Origin: Nocardia albiluteola
GTDB lineage: Bacteria > Actinomycetota > Actinomycetes > Mycobacteriales > Mycobacteriaceae
DNA: 64,000 nucleotides
Direction of reading: 5' to 3'
Assembly: GCF_018860155.1 (NCBI RefSeq)
Contig: NZ_JAHKNI010000007.1
Span: 434,001-498,000, forward strand
The notes under the pieces are model-generated. The model ran no database searches, was not told the DNA's origin, and worked only from the letters and a program-made list of their open reading frames with translations. The translations under genes were made by a program, and so were the position numbers. Positions within the stretch are counted from its first letter, which is position 1. Each line of letters opens with the position of its first letter. This document shows, in pieces, positions 49,755 to 59,782 of the stretch.

Positions 49755-50576
49755 ATGGATCTGAATACCGTCGTCGACGTCGTCCGCCGGCCCGCTCCCC
49801 GGCCGGGTGCGGACTGGCACACCGGAGACGCGTGGCTGGCCGGGGGCACGTGGCTGTTTTCCGAGCCGCAGCCCACCGTCCGCCGGCTGGTCGACCTCAC
49901 CGAACTCGACTGGCCCGCCCTGGCGCCCGACGGCGATGGTCTCGAGATCGGCGCGACCTGCAAGATCAGGACGCTGCACGAATTCGAGCCACCCGGCGGC
50001 TGGCCGGCCGCCGGCTTGTTGCGCACCAGCTGCGAGGCGTTTCTGGCGTCGTTCAAGATATGGAATTCCGCGACGGTGGGCGGCAACATCTGCATGTCCC
50101 TGCCGGCCGGACCGATGATCACCATGACCGTGGCGCTCGCGGCGACCTACCGGCTGTGGGCCGTCGACGGAACCGAAAGGACGGTCGCGGCAAGGGATTT
50201 TGTCATCGGAAACCATCAGAACGTGCTGCAGCCCGGGGAAATCCTGCGGAGCGTTTACATCCCCGGCGACGCGCTGCGCAAGCGCTACACGCACCGTAGA
50301 TTCACCCTCACCAAACTCGGCCGCTCCACGATATTCATGATCGCGACCCGGACGCCGGACGCCGGCGATCTGCTGCTCACCATCACCGCAGGTACGACGT
50401 ATCCGGTTGTGCTGCAGTTCGATTCCGTGCCCGATGCCGAAACCATGCAGGACCGCATCGATGCCATCCCGCCCGGGGTCTGGTTCGCCGACCCCAACGG
50501 CACACCGGATCATCGCAGGCACCTGGCCAAGCACTACGCCGAAGAAATCCGGACCGAACTCGGGGGCTCGAGATGA
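49755..50576 (+). CDS. Molybdenum hydroxylase, FAD-binding subunit
   Basis: 273 residues of the molybdopterin-dehydrogenase FAD-binding family (as in CoxM/XdhB). FAD contacts: WLAGGTWLF (AGGTxL) and WNSATVGGNICMSLP (the conserved A-T-x-G-G-N loop). ATG 49755 follows GTGGAGG (49743-49749). It passes electrons from the iron-sulfur part to the final acceptor. First gene of the operon; its stop overlaps the next gene by four bases. Confidence 0.9.
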   Translation: MDLNTVVDVVRRPAPRPGADWHTGDAWLAGGTWLFSEPQPTVRRLVDLTELDWPALAPDGDGLEIGATCKIRTLHEFEPPGGWPAAGLLRTSCEAFLASFKIWNSATVGGNICMSLPAGPMITMTVALAATYRLWAVDGTERTVAARDFVIGNHQNVLQPGEILRSVYIPGDALRKRYTHRRFTLTKLGRSTIFMIATRTPDAGDLLLTITAGTTYPVVLQFDSVPDAETMQDRIDAIPPGVWFADPNGTPDHRRHLAKHYAEEIRTELGGSR

Positions 50577-53287
50577 GCTACACCGTCAACGGCAAGACGT
50601 TCTCGCAGGAGCCGCGCCCCGGTCAATGCCTGCGAACCTTTCTGCGACACCTCGGCTGGTTCGGGGTGAAAAAGGGTTGTGACGCAGGCGATTGCGGCGC
50701 GTGCACGGTCTGGCTCGACGGCCGTCCGGTGCACAGCTGCATCACGCCCGCGTTCCGCGCCGACGGGCATGCGGTGACGACGATCGAGGGGCTCGGTTCA
50801 CCCGAGAACATGCATCCGATGCAACAGCAGTTCCGCGACGCCCCGGGGTTCCAGTGCGGCTTCTGCACCGCCGGCATGATCATGACGGCAGCCGCGCTGA
50901 CCGATGAGCAAAAGCGGGACCTGCCGCACGCATTGAAGGGAAATCTGTGCCGCTGCACCGGTTACCGGGCGATCGAAGACGCGATCAACGGCGTGGGCGA
51001 GATCGAAGAGGCAACGGCGGGTCGGGTGATCGGCGCGAGTGTGAGCGCGCCCGCCGGGACCGGAGTGGTCACCGGGCGCACCGAGTACACGATGGACATC
51101 GAGCCGGAGGGCATGCTGCATCTGAAGGTGCTGCACTCCCCTCATGCCCACGCGCGCATCGTTTCCGTCGACAAGACCGCGGCGCTCGCCGTGCCCGGTG
51201 TGCACCGCGTGTACACGTGGGAAGACGTGCCCCGCAAGCTGTTCACCACCGCGGTCCACACCGATCATCTCGTCGACCCCGACGACACGTACATCCTGGA
51301 CAACGTCGTGCGCTTCGCCGGCCAACGCGTGGTCGCGGTGCTCGCCGAATCGATCGGGGCCGCGGAGGAGGGCTGCCGCAAGGTCGTCGTCGACTACGAG
51401 ATGCTGCCCGCGGTATTCGATCCCGAGGAGGCGATGGAATTCGACGCGCCGCAGCTGCACGGCTCCCACGACCCGTTCGTGCACGACCCGGTGCACAACA
51501 TCCTGCTCGAGATGCACGGTGAAATCGGTGATGTCGCACAGGGTTTCGCCGACGCCGACGTCATTCACGAAGGCACCTACTTCTCACCGCGTATACAACA
51601 CGTACACCTGGAAACGCACGGATCGATCGCCTGGATGGAAGCGGGCCGGCTGCACGTGCGGACCAGTTCGCAGTCCCCGTGGGTCGCCAAGGGGAAGCTG
51701 GCGCACCTGTTCGACCTGCGCCCCGATCAGATCCGGGTGTTCTGTGAGCGGGTCGGCGGCGGCTTCGGCGGCAAGCAGGAGGTGATCAGCGAGGACCTGG
51801 TGGCGTTGGCAACGCTCGACACCGGCCGCCCGACGTGCCTGGAGTACACCCGCGAGGAGGAATTCACCACCGCCTCCACGAGACATCCGATGAAGATCAC
51901 CGTGAAACTGGGTGCGCGTGCCGACGGCACCTTGACCGCGTTCCAGTTCCGCAATGTCTCCAACACCGGCGCCTACGGCAACCACGGCGGCGAGACATTG
52001 TTCGCCGGTGGCTCCGCGATCGCGGCCTACCGCTGTCCCAACAAGAAATTCGACGGCTATGTCGTCTACACCAACACCCTGCCCAGTGGCGGGCTGCGCG
52101 GCTACGGCATGACTCAGCCGGTGTTCGCGGTGGAGTCGGCCATGCACGAGCTGGCCGTCGTGCTCGGCATTGATCCGCTGGAACTGCGCCGCCGCAACAT
52201 CGTCCGGCCCGGTGACGCGCTGCTGTCCATGCACGACGAGGCCGACGACGTGTCGTTCACCGAGGACGGATTGGGCGCGTGCATCGACCGCGTCGATGCC
52301 GCGCTGCGCGCCCACCCGAACGGGCAGGCGCTGGGCGAGGATTGGCTGATCGGCGTCGGCACGGCCAGTTCGTTGCACGAGACCGCGCCGCCGACCGAGC
52401 ACATCTCGGTCGGGCTCGCCACGCTGGGCGACGACGGCATCTACGAGATCGCCGTGGGCACGGTGGAGTTCGGCGAGGGCACCTCGACGGCGCACGTGCA
52501 GATAGCCGCGCACGAGCTCGGCACCACGCCGGCGCGAATCCGGCTTATCCAGGCCGACACCGACCGCACCCGTTTCGACACCGGCGCGTTCGCCAGCGCC
52601 GGACTGTTCGTCGCCGGCAACGCGGTCCAGCGGAGTGCGGCCGCGCTGCGCGACCGGATCCTGCGCTTCGCTTCCGCCTACACCGGAATCGTGCTGACGT
52701 CGTGCGCGATGGACGACGACGCGGTGCGTTGCGGCGACACCCGCGTTCCATTGGCCGAACTGGCGGTGGCCGCCCGGGACCGGGGTGGGCGGCTGACCGA
52801 ATCACGCAAGGCGTACGGCTCGCCGCGCAGCGTGTCCTGCAATGCGCACGGATTCCGGATTGCGGTGCACCGAATCACTGGCGAGATCCGCGTCCTCTAC
52901 AGCGTGCAGGCCGCCGACGCCGGGGTCGTCATCAATCCCGCACAGGTTCGCGGTCAGATCGAGGGCGGCGTGCTCCAGGGCCTCGGCGCCGTCCTGACCG
53001 AACACCATCTCATGGAGAACGGCGTCGTGGTCAACCCGACGCTGCGCAACTATCGCATCCCGACCTATGCCGATGCGCCGCGCACCGAGGTCATCGTGGT
53101 CGGCTCGACCGATTCGGTGGGCCCGGTACGGGCCAAGGGGATCGGCGAATCCTGCATCAATCCGGTGGCGCCGGCCATGGCGAACGCGGTATACGACGCG
53201 ACCGGCGTCCGATACCGCGAGCTGCCGCTCACCCCCGACCGGATCTTCGCGGCCCTGCGGCCGGCCCGGCTGACCCCGACCGGCTGA
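50573..53287 (+). CDS. Molybdenum hydroxylase, fused 2Fe-2S and molybdopterin subunit
   Basis: 904 residues. Residues 1 to about 150 hold two 2Fe-2S clusters: plant-type C36-C41-C44-C56 and the second with CGFC...CRC. From about 165 to the end is the molybdopterin-binding xanthine-dehydrogenase-like domain (AGVVTGRTEYTMDI; RVGGGFGGKQ; GGLRGYGMTQPVFAVE; active-site Glu in KGIGESCINP). Fusion of the iron-sulfur and Mo subunits, with FAD separate, is an uncommon order. It hydroxylates a purine, aldehyde or N-heterocycle with water as oxygen source; substrate unknown. Coupled to the FAD gene by ATGA. Confidence 0.92.
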   Translation: MSYTVNGKTFSQEPRPGQCLRTFLRHLGWFGVKKGCDAGDCGACTVWLDGRPVHSCITPAFRADGHAVTTIEGLGSPENMHPMQQQFRDAPGFQCGFCTAGMIMTAAALTDEQKRDLPHALKGNLCRCTGYRAIEDAINGVGEIEEATAGRVIGASVSAPAGTGVVTGRTEYTMDIEPEGMLHLKVLHSPHAHARIVSVDKTAALAVPGVHRVYTWEDVPRKLFTTAVHTDHLVDPDDTYILDNVVRFAGQRVVAVLAESIGAAEEGCRKVVVDYEMLPAVFDPEEAMEFDAPQLHGSHDPFVHDPVHNILLEMHGEIGDVAQGFADADVIHEGTYFSPRIQHVHLETHGSIAWMEAGRLHVRTSSQSPWVAKGKLAHLFDLRPDQIRVFCERVGGGFGGKQEVISEDLVALATLDTGRPTCLEYTREEEFTTASTRHPMKITVKLGARADGTLTAFQFRNVSNTGAYGNHGGETLFAGGSAIAAYRCPNKKFDGYVVYTNTLPSGGLRGYGMTQPVFAVESAMHELAVVLGIDPLELRRRNIVRPGDALLSMHDEADDVSFTEDGLGACIDRVDAALRAHPNGQALGEDWLIGVGTASSLHETAPPTEHISVGLATLGDDGIYEIAVGTVEFGEGTSTAHVQIAAHELGTTPARIRLIQADTDRTRFDTGAFASAGLFVAGNAVQRSAAALRDRILRFASAYTGIVLTSCAMDDDAVRCGDTRVPLAELAVAARDRGGRLTESRKAYGSPRSVSCNAHGFRIAVHRITGEIRVLYSVQAADAGVVINPAQVRGQIEGGVLQGLGAVLTEHHLMENGVVVNPTLRNYRIPTYADAPRTEVIVVGSTDSVGPVRAKGIGESCINPVAPAMANAVYDATGVRYRELPLTPDRIFAALRPARLTPTG

Positions 53288-53303
53288 TCGCCGGAGCAGA
53301 TCG

Positions 53304-54275
53304 ATGACCCGCGAGAAGCCTGCGGTCGACGTCGCCACCGTCATCATCGGCGAAACGGTCCGCCCCGGCTGCGAAAAGGCCTTCCGGTCCTGGGCGGAGG
53401 GGCTCAACGGCACGGCCGCACACTATCCAGGATTCATCGCCGCGGAGATCAACCCGCCGACACCCACGCAGTCGCAGTGGTCGGTGATCTACCGATTCGA
53501 CTCGATCCCGAATCTGCGGGCCTGGATCAACAGCGCCGCACGCCAGGATCGCCTCGCCGAGGGCCAACGCTACCTCGACGGTCCCGCCACGCAGCAGATC
53601 GTGACCGGCGCCGCCATGCCCGCCGATACCCTCGTCACCGCCGTGGTCACCCATCGGGTTCCTCCCGATCAGATGCCCGAGTTCCTGTCCTGGCAGCAGC
53701 GGCTTCGGTTGGCGGAGAAGAAGTTTCCAGGATTCCGGGGCTCGGAGATCTTCCGCCCGATCGAGGGTGTGCAGGACGAGTGGACCATGCTCTACCGATA
53801 CGACAGCGCCGCCGATCTGGACCGCTGGCTGACCTCGAACGAGCGACGCCGGCTGCTCGACGAAGGCAAACGGTTCAGCGACTTCCGGTTGCGCACGATC
53901 GACACCTCGTTCGGCAGCTGGTTCGCGTTCGACGAGGACGGTGGCCGCGCTCGCACACCGTCGCGAACCAAGACGACGATCGCGGTGTGGGTCGGCCTCT
54001 ATCCGACGGTCGTGCTGCTCACCTTGTTGATGGCGCCGGCGAAGCTGCCGCTGTGGCTGGGCATGCTGATCGGAAATCTGTTGTCCAGCTTCGTGATGAC
54101 CTTCGTGGTCATGCCGTTCTATGTGAATCCACTGCTGGATCGCTGGCTGGACCCGGCGCCCGATGCGCCGCCCACGGCGACCAACGTTCGCGGTTACCTG
54201 TTGATCGCCGCGGTCATGGCGTTCTGGGGAGTGCTGATCTGGCTGGTGACCGCCGTGTTCTGGCACCTGCCATGA
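53304..54275 (+). CDS. Tandem antibiotic-biosynthesis-monooxygenase (ABM) membrane protein
   Basis: 323 residues: two ABM-like ferredoxin-fold domains (about 12-100 and 110-200; each with a conserved FPGF or YPGF segment, e.g. AEKKFPGFRGSEIFRP) and then two membrane spans (about 225-245 WVGLYPTVVLLTLLM and 290-320 LLIAAVMAFWGVLIWLVT). Related proteins are annotated ABM-domain membrane proteins. It could act on a small hydrophobic product at the membrane. Third gene of the operon, 16 bp after the Mo subunit. Confidence 0.85.
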   Translation: MTREKPAVDVATVIIGETVRPGCEKAFRSWAEGLNGTAAHYPGFIAAEINPPTPTQSQWSVIYRFDSIPNLRAWINSAARQDRLAEGQRYLDGPATQQIVTGAAMPADTLVTAVVTHRVPPDQMPEFLSWQQRLRLAEKKFPGFRGSEIFRPIEGVQDEWTMLYRYDSAADLDRWLTSNERRRLLDEGKRFSDFRLRTIDTSFGSWFAFDEDGGRARTPSRTKTTIAVWVGLYPTVVLLTLLMAPAKLPLWLGMLIGNLLSSFVMTFVVMPFYVNPLLDRWLDPAPDAPPTATNVRGYLLIAAVMAFWGVLIWLVTAVFWHLP

Positions 54276-54322
54276 GACGGGTATGCGCTCCCGCCACAAC
54301 CGATTAAGGAGAAGTGACCACA

Positions 54323-55411
54323 ATGAGCAAATCCAACGGCAGCGCAGTCCCGAAATTCATGCGCCCGGTCGTCGCCGACGAACCATCCGCCAGCGCGCGC
54401 ACCGTCGCCGAACAGGCGGTCTTGGCACTGAACGCGTCGATGATTCAGCTGTACGAGACCTCCCTGGAGAAATTCAAGAAGAACATGCGCGACCAGGTGC
54501 CCATCATCCTGGCGCTGTTCTCCGGCGCCGGCGGGCAGATGATCCTGTACCGGCCCGGCCACGAACCCGAGTACGCGCCGCCGGTGCCGATCGTGTACCA
54601 GCTGGCGAAGTCGGTGGGCCACAGCACCATGGCGATCTACGAGATCGTTTCACCGTACGTGTCCAATGCGTATGCCAACCAACTGTGGCGGCCGCCGATG
54701 GAGATGTACCGGGCGCAGCATCAGACCGCCTTCGAATCCCTCGACGATCTGGACATGTCGGACGACGACCGCTCGATCCTGCGCTCGATCCTGCAACGCA
54801 ACATGGCCTTCATGGACGGATGCCTCGCCAAGGGTGGATACAGCTACGACGACGTGGAGCGGTTCATCCGCGACACCGAACCCTATTCGGCCAAGTCGAT
54901 CGGCATCGGCTCCAGCCTCCAGGTCGGGCACTGGATGAGCGTCGTCGAGGAATGGAAGGAACGACTGGGCGACGACTGGGAACACGCCTACGCGGTCAGC
55001 AACTCGCTGTACGTCGCGCGGCAGAACAACATCCTCTACAGCGTCCTGGTCCAGTTCATGGGCACCGAGACGATGGGCGACCGGTTGCTGCTCATCGAGA
55101 CGCCGCAATTCGAGACCACGCCCGAGACGCTGCTCGACGTGCTCGGCCGCATCGTCGCCGATCGGTCGCTGGGCATGGTCTTCTTCCAGGACTACTTCCT
55201 CATGGACGTCGAGCTGCTCGGTGGCGGCGGGCGCGCGGCCATCACCCGCGAGATGGCCCAGCGCGGACGTGAAGCGAAGCTGCCCACCCTGGCGCCGTTC
55301 CACTCCAACGATTGGCCGTGGAAGACGAACCCCAACAAGGGAAGTGGCCCGGCACGGCTGGAGGACGTCCCGGTGAACTGCCCGGTCCGCCCGGAACCGG
55401 TCACCCGATGA
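54323..55411 (+). CDS. Conserved protein of unknown function (363 aa)
   Basis: I do not recognise the family. ATG 54323 is preferred (AAGGAG 11 bases upstream); GTG 54314 is too close. The protein is soluble and mixed alpha/beta, without signal peptide or recognisable motif: MIQLYETSLEKFKKNMRDQVPIILALFSGAGGQMILYRPGHE near the start, an acidic helical middle (DDLDMSDDDRSILRSILQRNMAFMDGC), and a long end rich in F-x-x-D segments. Between the ABM protein and the deaminase it is probably a pathway enzyme or structural partner. Its stop overlaps the deaminase start. Confidence 0.7.
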   Translation: MSKSNGSAVPKFMRPVVADEPSASARTVAEQAVLALNASMIQLYETSLEKFKKNMRDQVPIILALFSGAGGQMILYRPGHEPEYAPPVPIVYQLAKSVGHSTMAIYEIVSPYVSNAYANQLWRPPMEMYRAQHQTAFESLDDLDMSDDDRSILRSILQRNMAFMDGCLAKGGYSYDDVERFIRDTEPYSAKSIGIGSSLQVGHWMSVVEEWKERLGDDWEHAYAVSNSLYVARQNNILYSVLVQFMGTETMGDRLLLIETPQFETTPETLLDVLGRIVADRSLGMVFFQDYFLMDVELLGGGGRAAITREMAQRGREAKLPTLAPFHSNDWPWKTNPNKGSGPARLEDVPVNCPVRPEPVTR

Positions 55412-55914
55412 CCGGCTCGACGATTTCCACGGATTTCGTGCATCGCACAATCGAGATCGCACGCAGGAGTGTCGCCGAGGGCGGGTTGCCGTTCGGGACC
55501 GTCGTCGTCAAGGACGGGGAGATCTTCGCCGAGGGCAGCAATTGCGTCCCGCAGACCCACGATCCGACCGACCACGCCGAGATCCGCGCGATCCGCGAGG
55601 CGTGCCGGAAGCTGGGCTCGGAATACCTGACCGGATGCACGGTCTATGCCATCGCCCATCCGTGCCCGATGTGCCTGGCGGCGCTGTATCTCTGTGCGCC
55701 CGACGAGGTCGTCTTCCTGGCCACCCGCGAGGCCACCGCGCCCTACCTGGCCGGCGGAAAGGACAAATACTTCGAACCCAGCACCTTCTACGGCGAGTTC
55801 GCCAAGCCGTGGGACCAGCGGCGTCTGCCCATGCGCTATCTGCCCCGCGACGACGCCGTCGCGGTGTACAAACTCTTCCGGTCACGCAACAGCGGCGGGC
55901 AACCGTTGTCATGA
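55408..55914 (+). CDS. Nucleoside/guanine deaminase family protein
   Basis: 168 residues of the cytidine/deoxycytidylate deaminase fold: zinc and proton-shuttle motif DHAEIRAIREA, and the P-C-x-x-C zinc ligands in AHPCPMCLAALYL. GuaD-like proteins (guanine to xanthine) have this architecture. Start ATG 55408 overlaps the stop of the preceding gene (ATGA). With the Mo hydroxylase it suggests a purine or related ring being deaminated and then hydroxylated. Last gene of the operon. Confidence 0.88.
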   Translation: MTGSTISTDFVHRTIEIARRSVAEGGLPFGTVVVKDGEIFAEGSNCVPQTHDPTDHAEIRAIREACRKLGSEYLTGCTVYAIAHPCPMCLAALYLCAPDEVVFLATREATAPYLAGGKDKYFEPSTFYGEFAKPWDQRRLPMRYLPRDDAVAVYKLFRSRNSGGQPLS

Positions 55915-56079
55915 CACCTGCCTGACTCGGTCGCTCCAGTAAGTCGCTGTCCGACATGCGGTGCAAACCTCCCCATTCGACCGCGATCACATCGCCTGCG
56001 CAACGAATAGAGATCGGAAGGACCGACACGCGGAGAGTCTTCGCGCCGCCGCCGACAATATCGATGAAAATGCAGCCCC

Positions 56080-58248
56080 ATGACGGACACGGCCGAAAGC
56101 GGATTGATAGATCGGCAGGCAGACCCGATCTACGATGCGTCGCCGCCCCGAAAGGGGTTTCGGCCCGATATCGAGGGATTGCGAGCGGTCGCCGTGCTGG
56201 CCGTCGTGTTTTTCCATGCGGGTGCGCCCGGGTTCGGTGGTGGATTTGTCGGCGTGGACGTCTTTTTCGTAATTTCCGGCTTCCTCATCACCGGCATCCT
56301 CTACCGCGAGGCAACGGACACCGGCACTATCGCACTGGCCCGGTTCTACGGTGCACGGGCCCGGCGGTTGCTGCCCGCCGCGGCCATCGTGCTGGTCACC
56401 ACCGCGATCGGCGCCGCGGTGCTGCTGCCGCCACTGCAGGCCCGCCAGGTTCTCGGCGACGGGATTGCCAGCGCGCTGTATGCCGGGAACTATCGGCTTG
56501 CCCTGCGCGGCACCGACTACCTCGCCGCCGACGCGCCGCCGTCGCCCTTTCAGCACTTCTGGTCGCTCGGTGTGGAGGAGCAATTCTATGTGCTGTGGCC
56601 GGTAATGATCATCGCCACGGTCTGGCTGGTGCGATGGCGCCGATCCCGAGCGGCCACGGTGCGCCCGTACCTGATGCTCCTGGCGCTTGTCGCCGCCGTC
56701 TCGTTCGCGATCTCGCTGATCTGGACCGGCACGCAGCCATCATGGGCCTTCTTCTCGCTGCCCTCCCGGGCCTGGGAGTTGGCCGCCGGCGGCATGGTGG
56801 CGCTCTCGGCCACCGCGTGGTCTCGGTTGCCGAAATCGGTTGCCGGGCTTGCCGGATGGATCGGTCTGGTCCTGATCGTGGCCACCTGCACCCATCTGAA
56901 CGGCAGGACACCGTTTCCGGGCGTCGCGGCACTGCTGCCTGTCCTGGGCGCGGCCCTGGTGATCGTATCCGGTTGTGCGGAAACACGATTCGGTGTCGGT
57001 CGGGTATTGGTGCAAACACAGGTGCGGGCGATCGGCGGTGTGTCCTACGCCTGGTATCTCTGGCATTGGCCGGTGCTGCTACTGGCGCCGCACGTACTCG
57101 GCCACCCGCTCGGGCAGGTAGGCGCGCTCGGCGCAGTCGTGACGGCGGGCGGGCTCGCCATGCTGACCCGGTGGTCGGTGGAGAATCCGGTTCGTTTCGT
57201 CGCCCCGTTGCGGAATTCGGCCGGCCTCAGTCTGGCCTGTGGCGGAGTGTGCACCACAGTCGCCATCTGCGTGGCCCTGGCGTTGCTCGTGATCGTGCCT
57301 GCCCCGGTCGGTCGCGGCAAGGCGGAGCGGCCCCTCGCACTCGTGACGGCGGCCGCGCCGGCCCGTCCCGTGGTCGACCCGCACGACGAGGTGGTCGGGC
57401 AGTTGATGACACAAACTCAGGCCACAGTCGCTGCCTCAGCCGAAATCGGAGCTGTTCCATCGAATCTCACCCCCTCGCTCGGCACCGCGTCCGGTGACAA
57501 GGCAAGCGTATTCACCAATGGCTGTGTCCGCTCCTGGCGCGAGGTGGGCCAACCCGAGTGCGCCTCGGGTGATCCGGCCTCGTCCACCACGGTGGCCTTG
57601 GTCGGTGACTCGCATGCGGGGATGTGGAACCCGGCGTTCGAGCCGATCGCCCAGGCGCGGCACTGGCGGCTGGAAACCATGGCCAAAGTCACCTGCCCAC
57701 TGCTCGACCTGCCCATCACCAGCCCCTATCTGGACCGCGAGTACACCGAATGCGAACAATGGCGCGGCCAGGTGATGTCCCGGCTACGGACCGAACGCCC
57801 GCGACTGATCGTGGTGGATATGTCTCGACGCTACGGCGGCGACTTCGGCTTCGTCTCCTACGACCACGCCTGGATCGATGCCCTGGCCCGTTTGGTTGCC
57901 CAGCTACGCGCGATCGGTTCGGCCGTCCTCGTGCTCGGCCCCGTCCCCGATCCACACACCACCGTGCCGGCATGCCTGTCCGAACACATCGACGACGCGT
58001 CGGCCTGTACCCCAGCGCGCCCGGTCGCGGTGAATGCCGCCGGCATCGCAGCCGAGCAGGCGGCAGCCACGGCAGGCGGCGGGCAGTTCGCCGATCTCAC
58101 CTCGCTGTTCTGCACCGCGATCCGCTGTCCCCTCATTGTCGGCAACACGCTGGTGTACCGCGACGACAATCACCTCACCGTCAGCTACGCCCAGGCACTC
58201 GGACCGGTCATCGGCGCACTCACCGACCGCGAACTTGCCCACAGCTGA
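56080..58248 (+). CDS. OafA/YrhL-type acyltransferase with C-terminal SGNH domain
   Basis: 722 residues. An integral acyltransferase-3 domain with about 10-11 spans (start RPDIEGLRAVAVLAVVFFHAG with the catalytic His; GVDVFFVISGFLITGIL; FWSLGVEEQFYVLWP) is followed from about residue 470 by a periplasmic SGNH hydrolase/transferase domain (GDSHAGMW; DNHLTVSYA). Such proteins O-acetylate cell-wall polysaccharides, lipopolysaccharide-like glycans or macrolides. In Nocardia an outer-layer glycan is plausible. Single gene, 165 bp after the deaminase. Confidence 0.92.
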   Translation: MTDTAESGLIDRQADPIYDASPPRKGFRPDIEGLRAVAVLAVVFFHAGAPGFGGGFVGVDVFFVISGFLITGILYREATDTGTIALARFYGARARRLLPAAAIVLVTTAIGAAVLLPPLQARQVLGDGIASALYAGNYRLALRGTDYLAADAPPSPFQHFWSLGVEEQFYVLWPVMIIATVWLVRWRRSRAATVRPYLMLLALVAAVSFAISLIWTGTQPSWAFFSLPSRAWELAAGGMVALSATAWSRLPKSVAGLAGWIGLVLIVATCTHLNGRTPFPGVAALLPVLGAALVIVSGCAETRFGVGRVLVQTQVRAIGGVSYAWYLWHWPVLLLAPHVLGHPLGQVGALGAVVTAGGLAMLTRWSVENPVRFVAPLRNSAGLSLACGGVCTTVAICVALALLVIVPAPVGRGKAERPLALVTAAAPARPVVDPHDEVVGQLMTQTQATVAASAEIGAVPSNLTPSLGTASGDKASVFTNGCVRSWREVGQPECASGDPASSTTVALVGDSHAGMWNPAFEPIAQARHWRLETMAKVTCPLLDLPITSPYLDREYTECEQWRGQVMSRLRTERPRLIVVDMSRRYGGDFGFVSYDHAWIDALARLVAQLRAIGSAVLVLGPVPDPHTTVPACLSEHIDDASACTPARPVAVNAAGIAAEQAAATAGGGQFADLTSLFCTAIRCPLIVGNTLVYRDDNHLTVSYAQALGPVIGALTDRELAHS

Positions 58249-58487
58249 GCCGGTTCGGTCTGCCTACAGTTGCTGCGGGTCGATGTCTTCGAAGTCGACC
58301 ACTCGGTAACACACGACGCGGGATCGGACTCCGGCGTGCGGGATTCGGTGTATCGCACGCACCATGTACTGCGGCAATAACTATGTCTTACAACGTGTTA
58401 CGCGATTTTGAGGTACTGTCTGCGGGCGCCGGCCGGTCGGTCGGTGGCGCGTTCGTGTTGTCGTACTTCGGAATCGAGGCAGGCTTA

Positions 58488-59660
58488 ATGAACCACAAGC
58501 TCTGGTTGCTCGGGCGATCGGCCACGGTCGGTGCTCACATGGCGGGGGAGATGATCACCCGGCCGAAGGCCCGCTCACTCGATGATGTCCCGGTCTCCGG
58601 TGAGCGCCTTACCCCCGAATGGCTCACGGCCGTACTGTGCCGCAATGTTCCGGGCGCGCAGGTGCTGTCGTTCGAGACCTCCAACGGCAGTAGCGGCACC
58701 TCCACCCGCGTCGCGATCCGGGTCGAATACAACGAGGCGGGCGCCGCGGCCGGGCTGCCGCGCGAGCTGTTCGCGAAGACGACCACGGCCTTCAGTCAGC
58801 GCATCCTGCTCGGCGGCGGCAAGATGATCAATGGAGAGACCCAATTCTTCAAGGACTTTCGGCCGCGCGTGACGATGGAGGCGCCGATCGGCTACTGGGG
58901 CGCGTCGGACCCGTCGTCGTGGCGATCGATCGCGCTGATGGAGGACATCGCCGCCACCCGCGACGCGGTGTTCAGCGAACCGACCGCGCAGATCGCCCGC
59001 GACCAGATGGAGGATCTGGTCCGCAATCTCGCTCGCCTGCACGGCACCTTCTGGGAGGACCCGGCGATCGAGGCCCTGAACACGCCGGCCTACATGCTCG
59101 GGGTGTACCTCGCGGCGATCGATATGAAGAAGCGCTGCGAGGTCGGCCTGCGCCGGGCCGCCGAGGTCGTCCCCGAAGCTCTGCAGGGGCAAGCGGATCG
59201 GTTGTGGGCGGGGGTCGAGCGGGCCATCGCGATAGCCACCGACGACATGCCCGCGACGCTGCTGCACGGCGACCCGCACATCGGGCAGACGTATCGCACG
59301 CGCGACGGGCGCATGGGATATGTGGACTGGCAGGTCGTGATGCGTGGCGGCTGGGCACACGATTTCGCCTACACGATCAACTCCGGTTGTGAGCCCGAGG
59401 ACCGCAGGGCCTGGGATCGTGAACTGCTGCAGGCATATCTGGACGAGCTCGCGCAGGCCGGCGGTAAGGCGCCGTCATTCGACGACGCCTGGCTGCTGTA
59501 TCGGCAGCAGTCCATGTTCGCCTACGCCGCATGGGCTTTCACGATCGGGCGGGCGGCATATCAGCCGAAGATGCAGTCGAACGAGACCTGCCTGGCGTTG
59601 CTGAAGCGCATCACCACCGCGATCGACGATCACGATTCGCTGGACGCGCTCGGCGTCTAG
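58488..59660 (+). CDS. APH-like phosphotransferase
   Basis: A 390-residue kinase of the aminoglycoside phosphotransferase/choline-kinase-like superfamily. Brenner motif LLHGDPHIGQTY, and the metal-binding DWQ in GYVDWQVVMRG. The N-terminal lobe carries VLSFETSNGSSGTSTRVAIRVEY and FAKTTTAF, the nucleotide loop and catalytic Lys. Despite the name, most members phosphorylate metabolites such as acyl or sugar compounds rather than antibiotics. ATG 58488 is used; a start at 58384 would add 35 residues. Ended by a strong terminator. Confidence 0.8.
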   Translation: MNHKLWLLGRSATVGAHMAGEMITRPKARSLDDVPVSGERLTPEWLTAVLCRNVPGAQVLSFETSNGSSGTSTRVAIRVEYNEAGAAAGLPRELFAKTTTAFSQRILLGGGKMINGETQFFKDFRPRVTMEAPIGYWGASDPSSWRSIALMEDIAATRDAVFSEPTAQIARDQMEDLVRNLARLHGTFWEDPAIEALNTPAYMLGVYLAAIDMKKRCEVGLRRAAEVVPEALQGQADRLWAGVERAIAIATDDMPATLLHGDPHIGQTYRTRDGRMGYVDWQVVMRGGWAHDFAYTINSGCEPEDRRAWDRELLQAYLDELAQAGGKAPSFDDAWLLYRQQSMFAYAAWAFTIGRAAYQPKMQSNETCLALLKRITTAIDDHDSLDALGV

Positions 59661-59665
59661 ATCGT

Positions 59666-59709
59666 ACGGCCCAACGGTTGCGCCGTCTCCGGTGCGACCG
59701 TTGGGCCGT
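59666..59709. terminator. Hairpin terminator after the APH-like gene
   Basis: ACGGCCCAACGGTTGCGCC (59666-59684) pairs with GGTGCGACCGTTGGGCCGT (59691-59709), 17 of 19 positions, around a 6-base loop, directly after the stop codon of the phosphotransferase gene. Confidence 0.75.
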
Positions 59710-59782
59710 GTCGTCACGTTACACGGTGCGGTGGTTGTCGCTGTACCATCGACCGGTCGTTGCCGAGCAACGATTCGCCACG

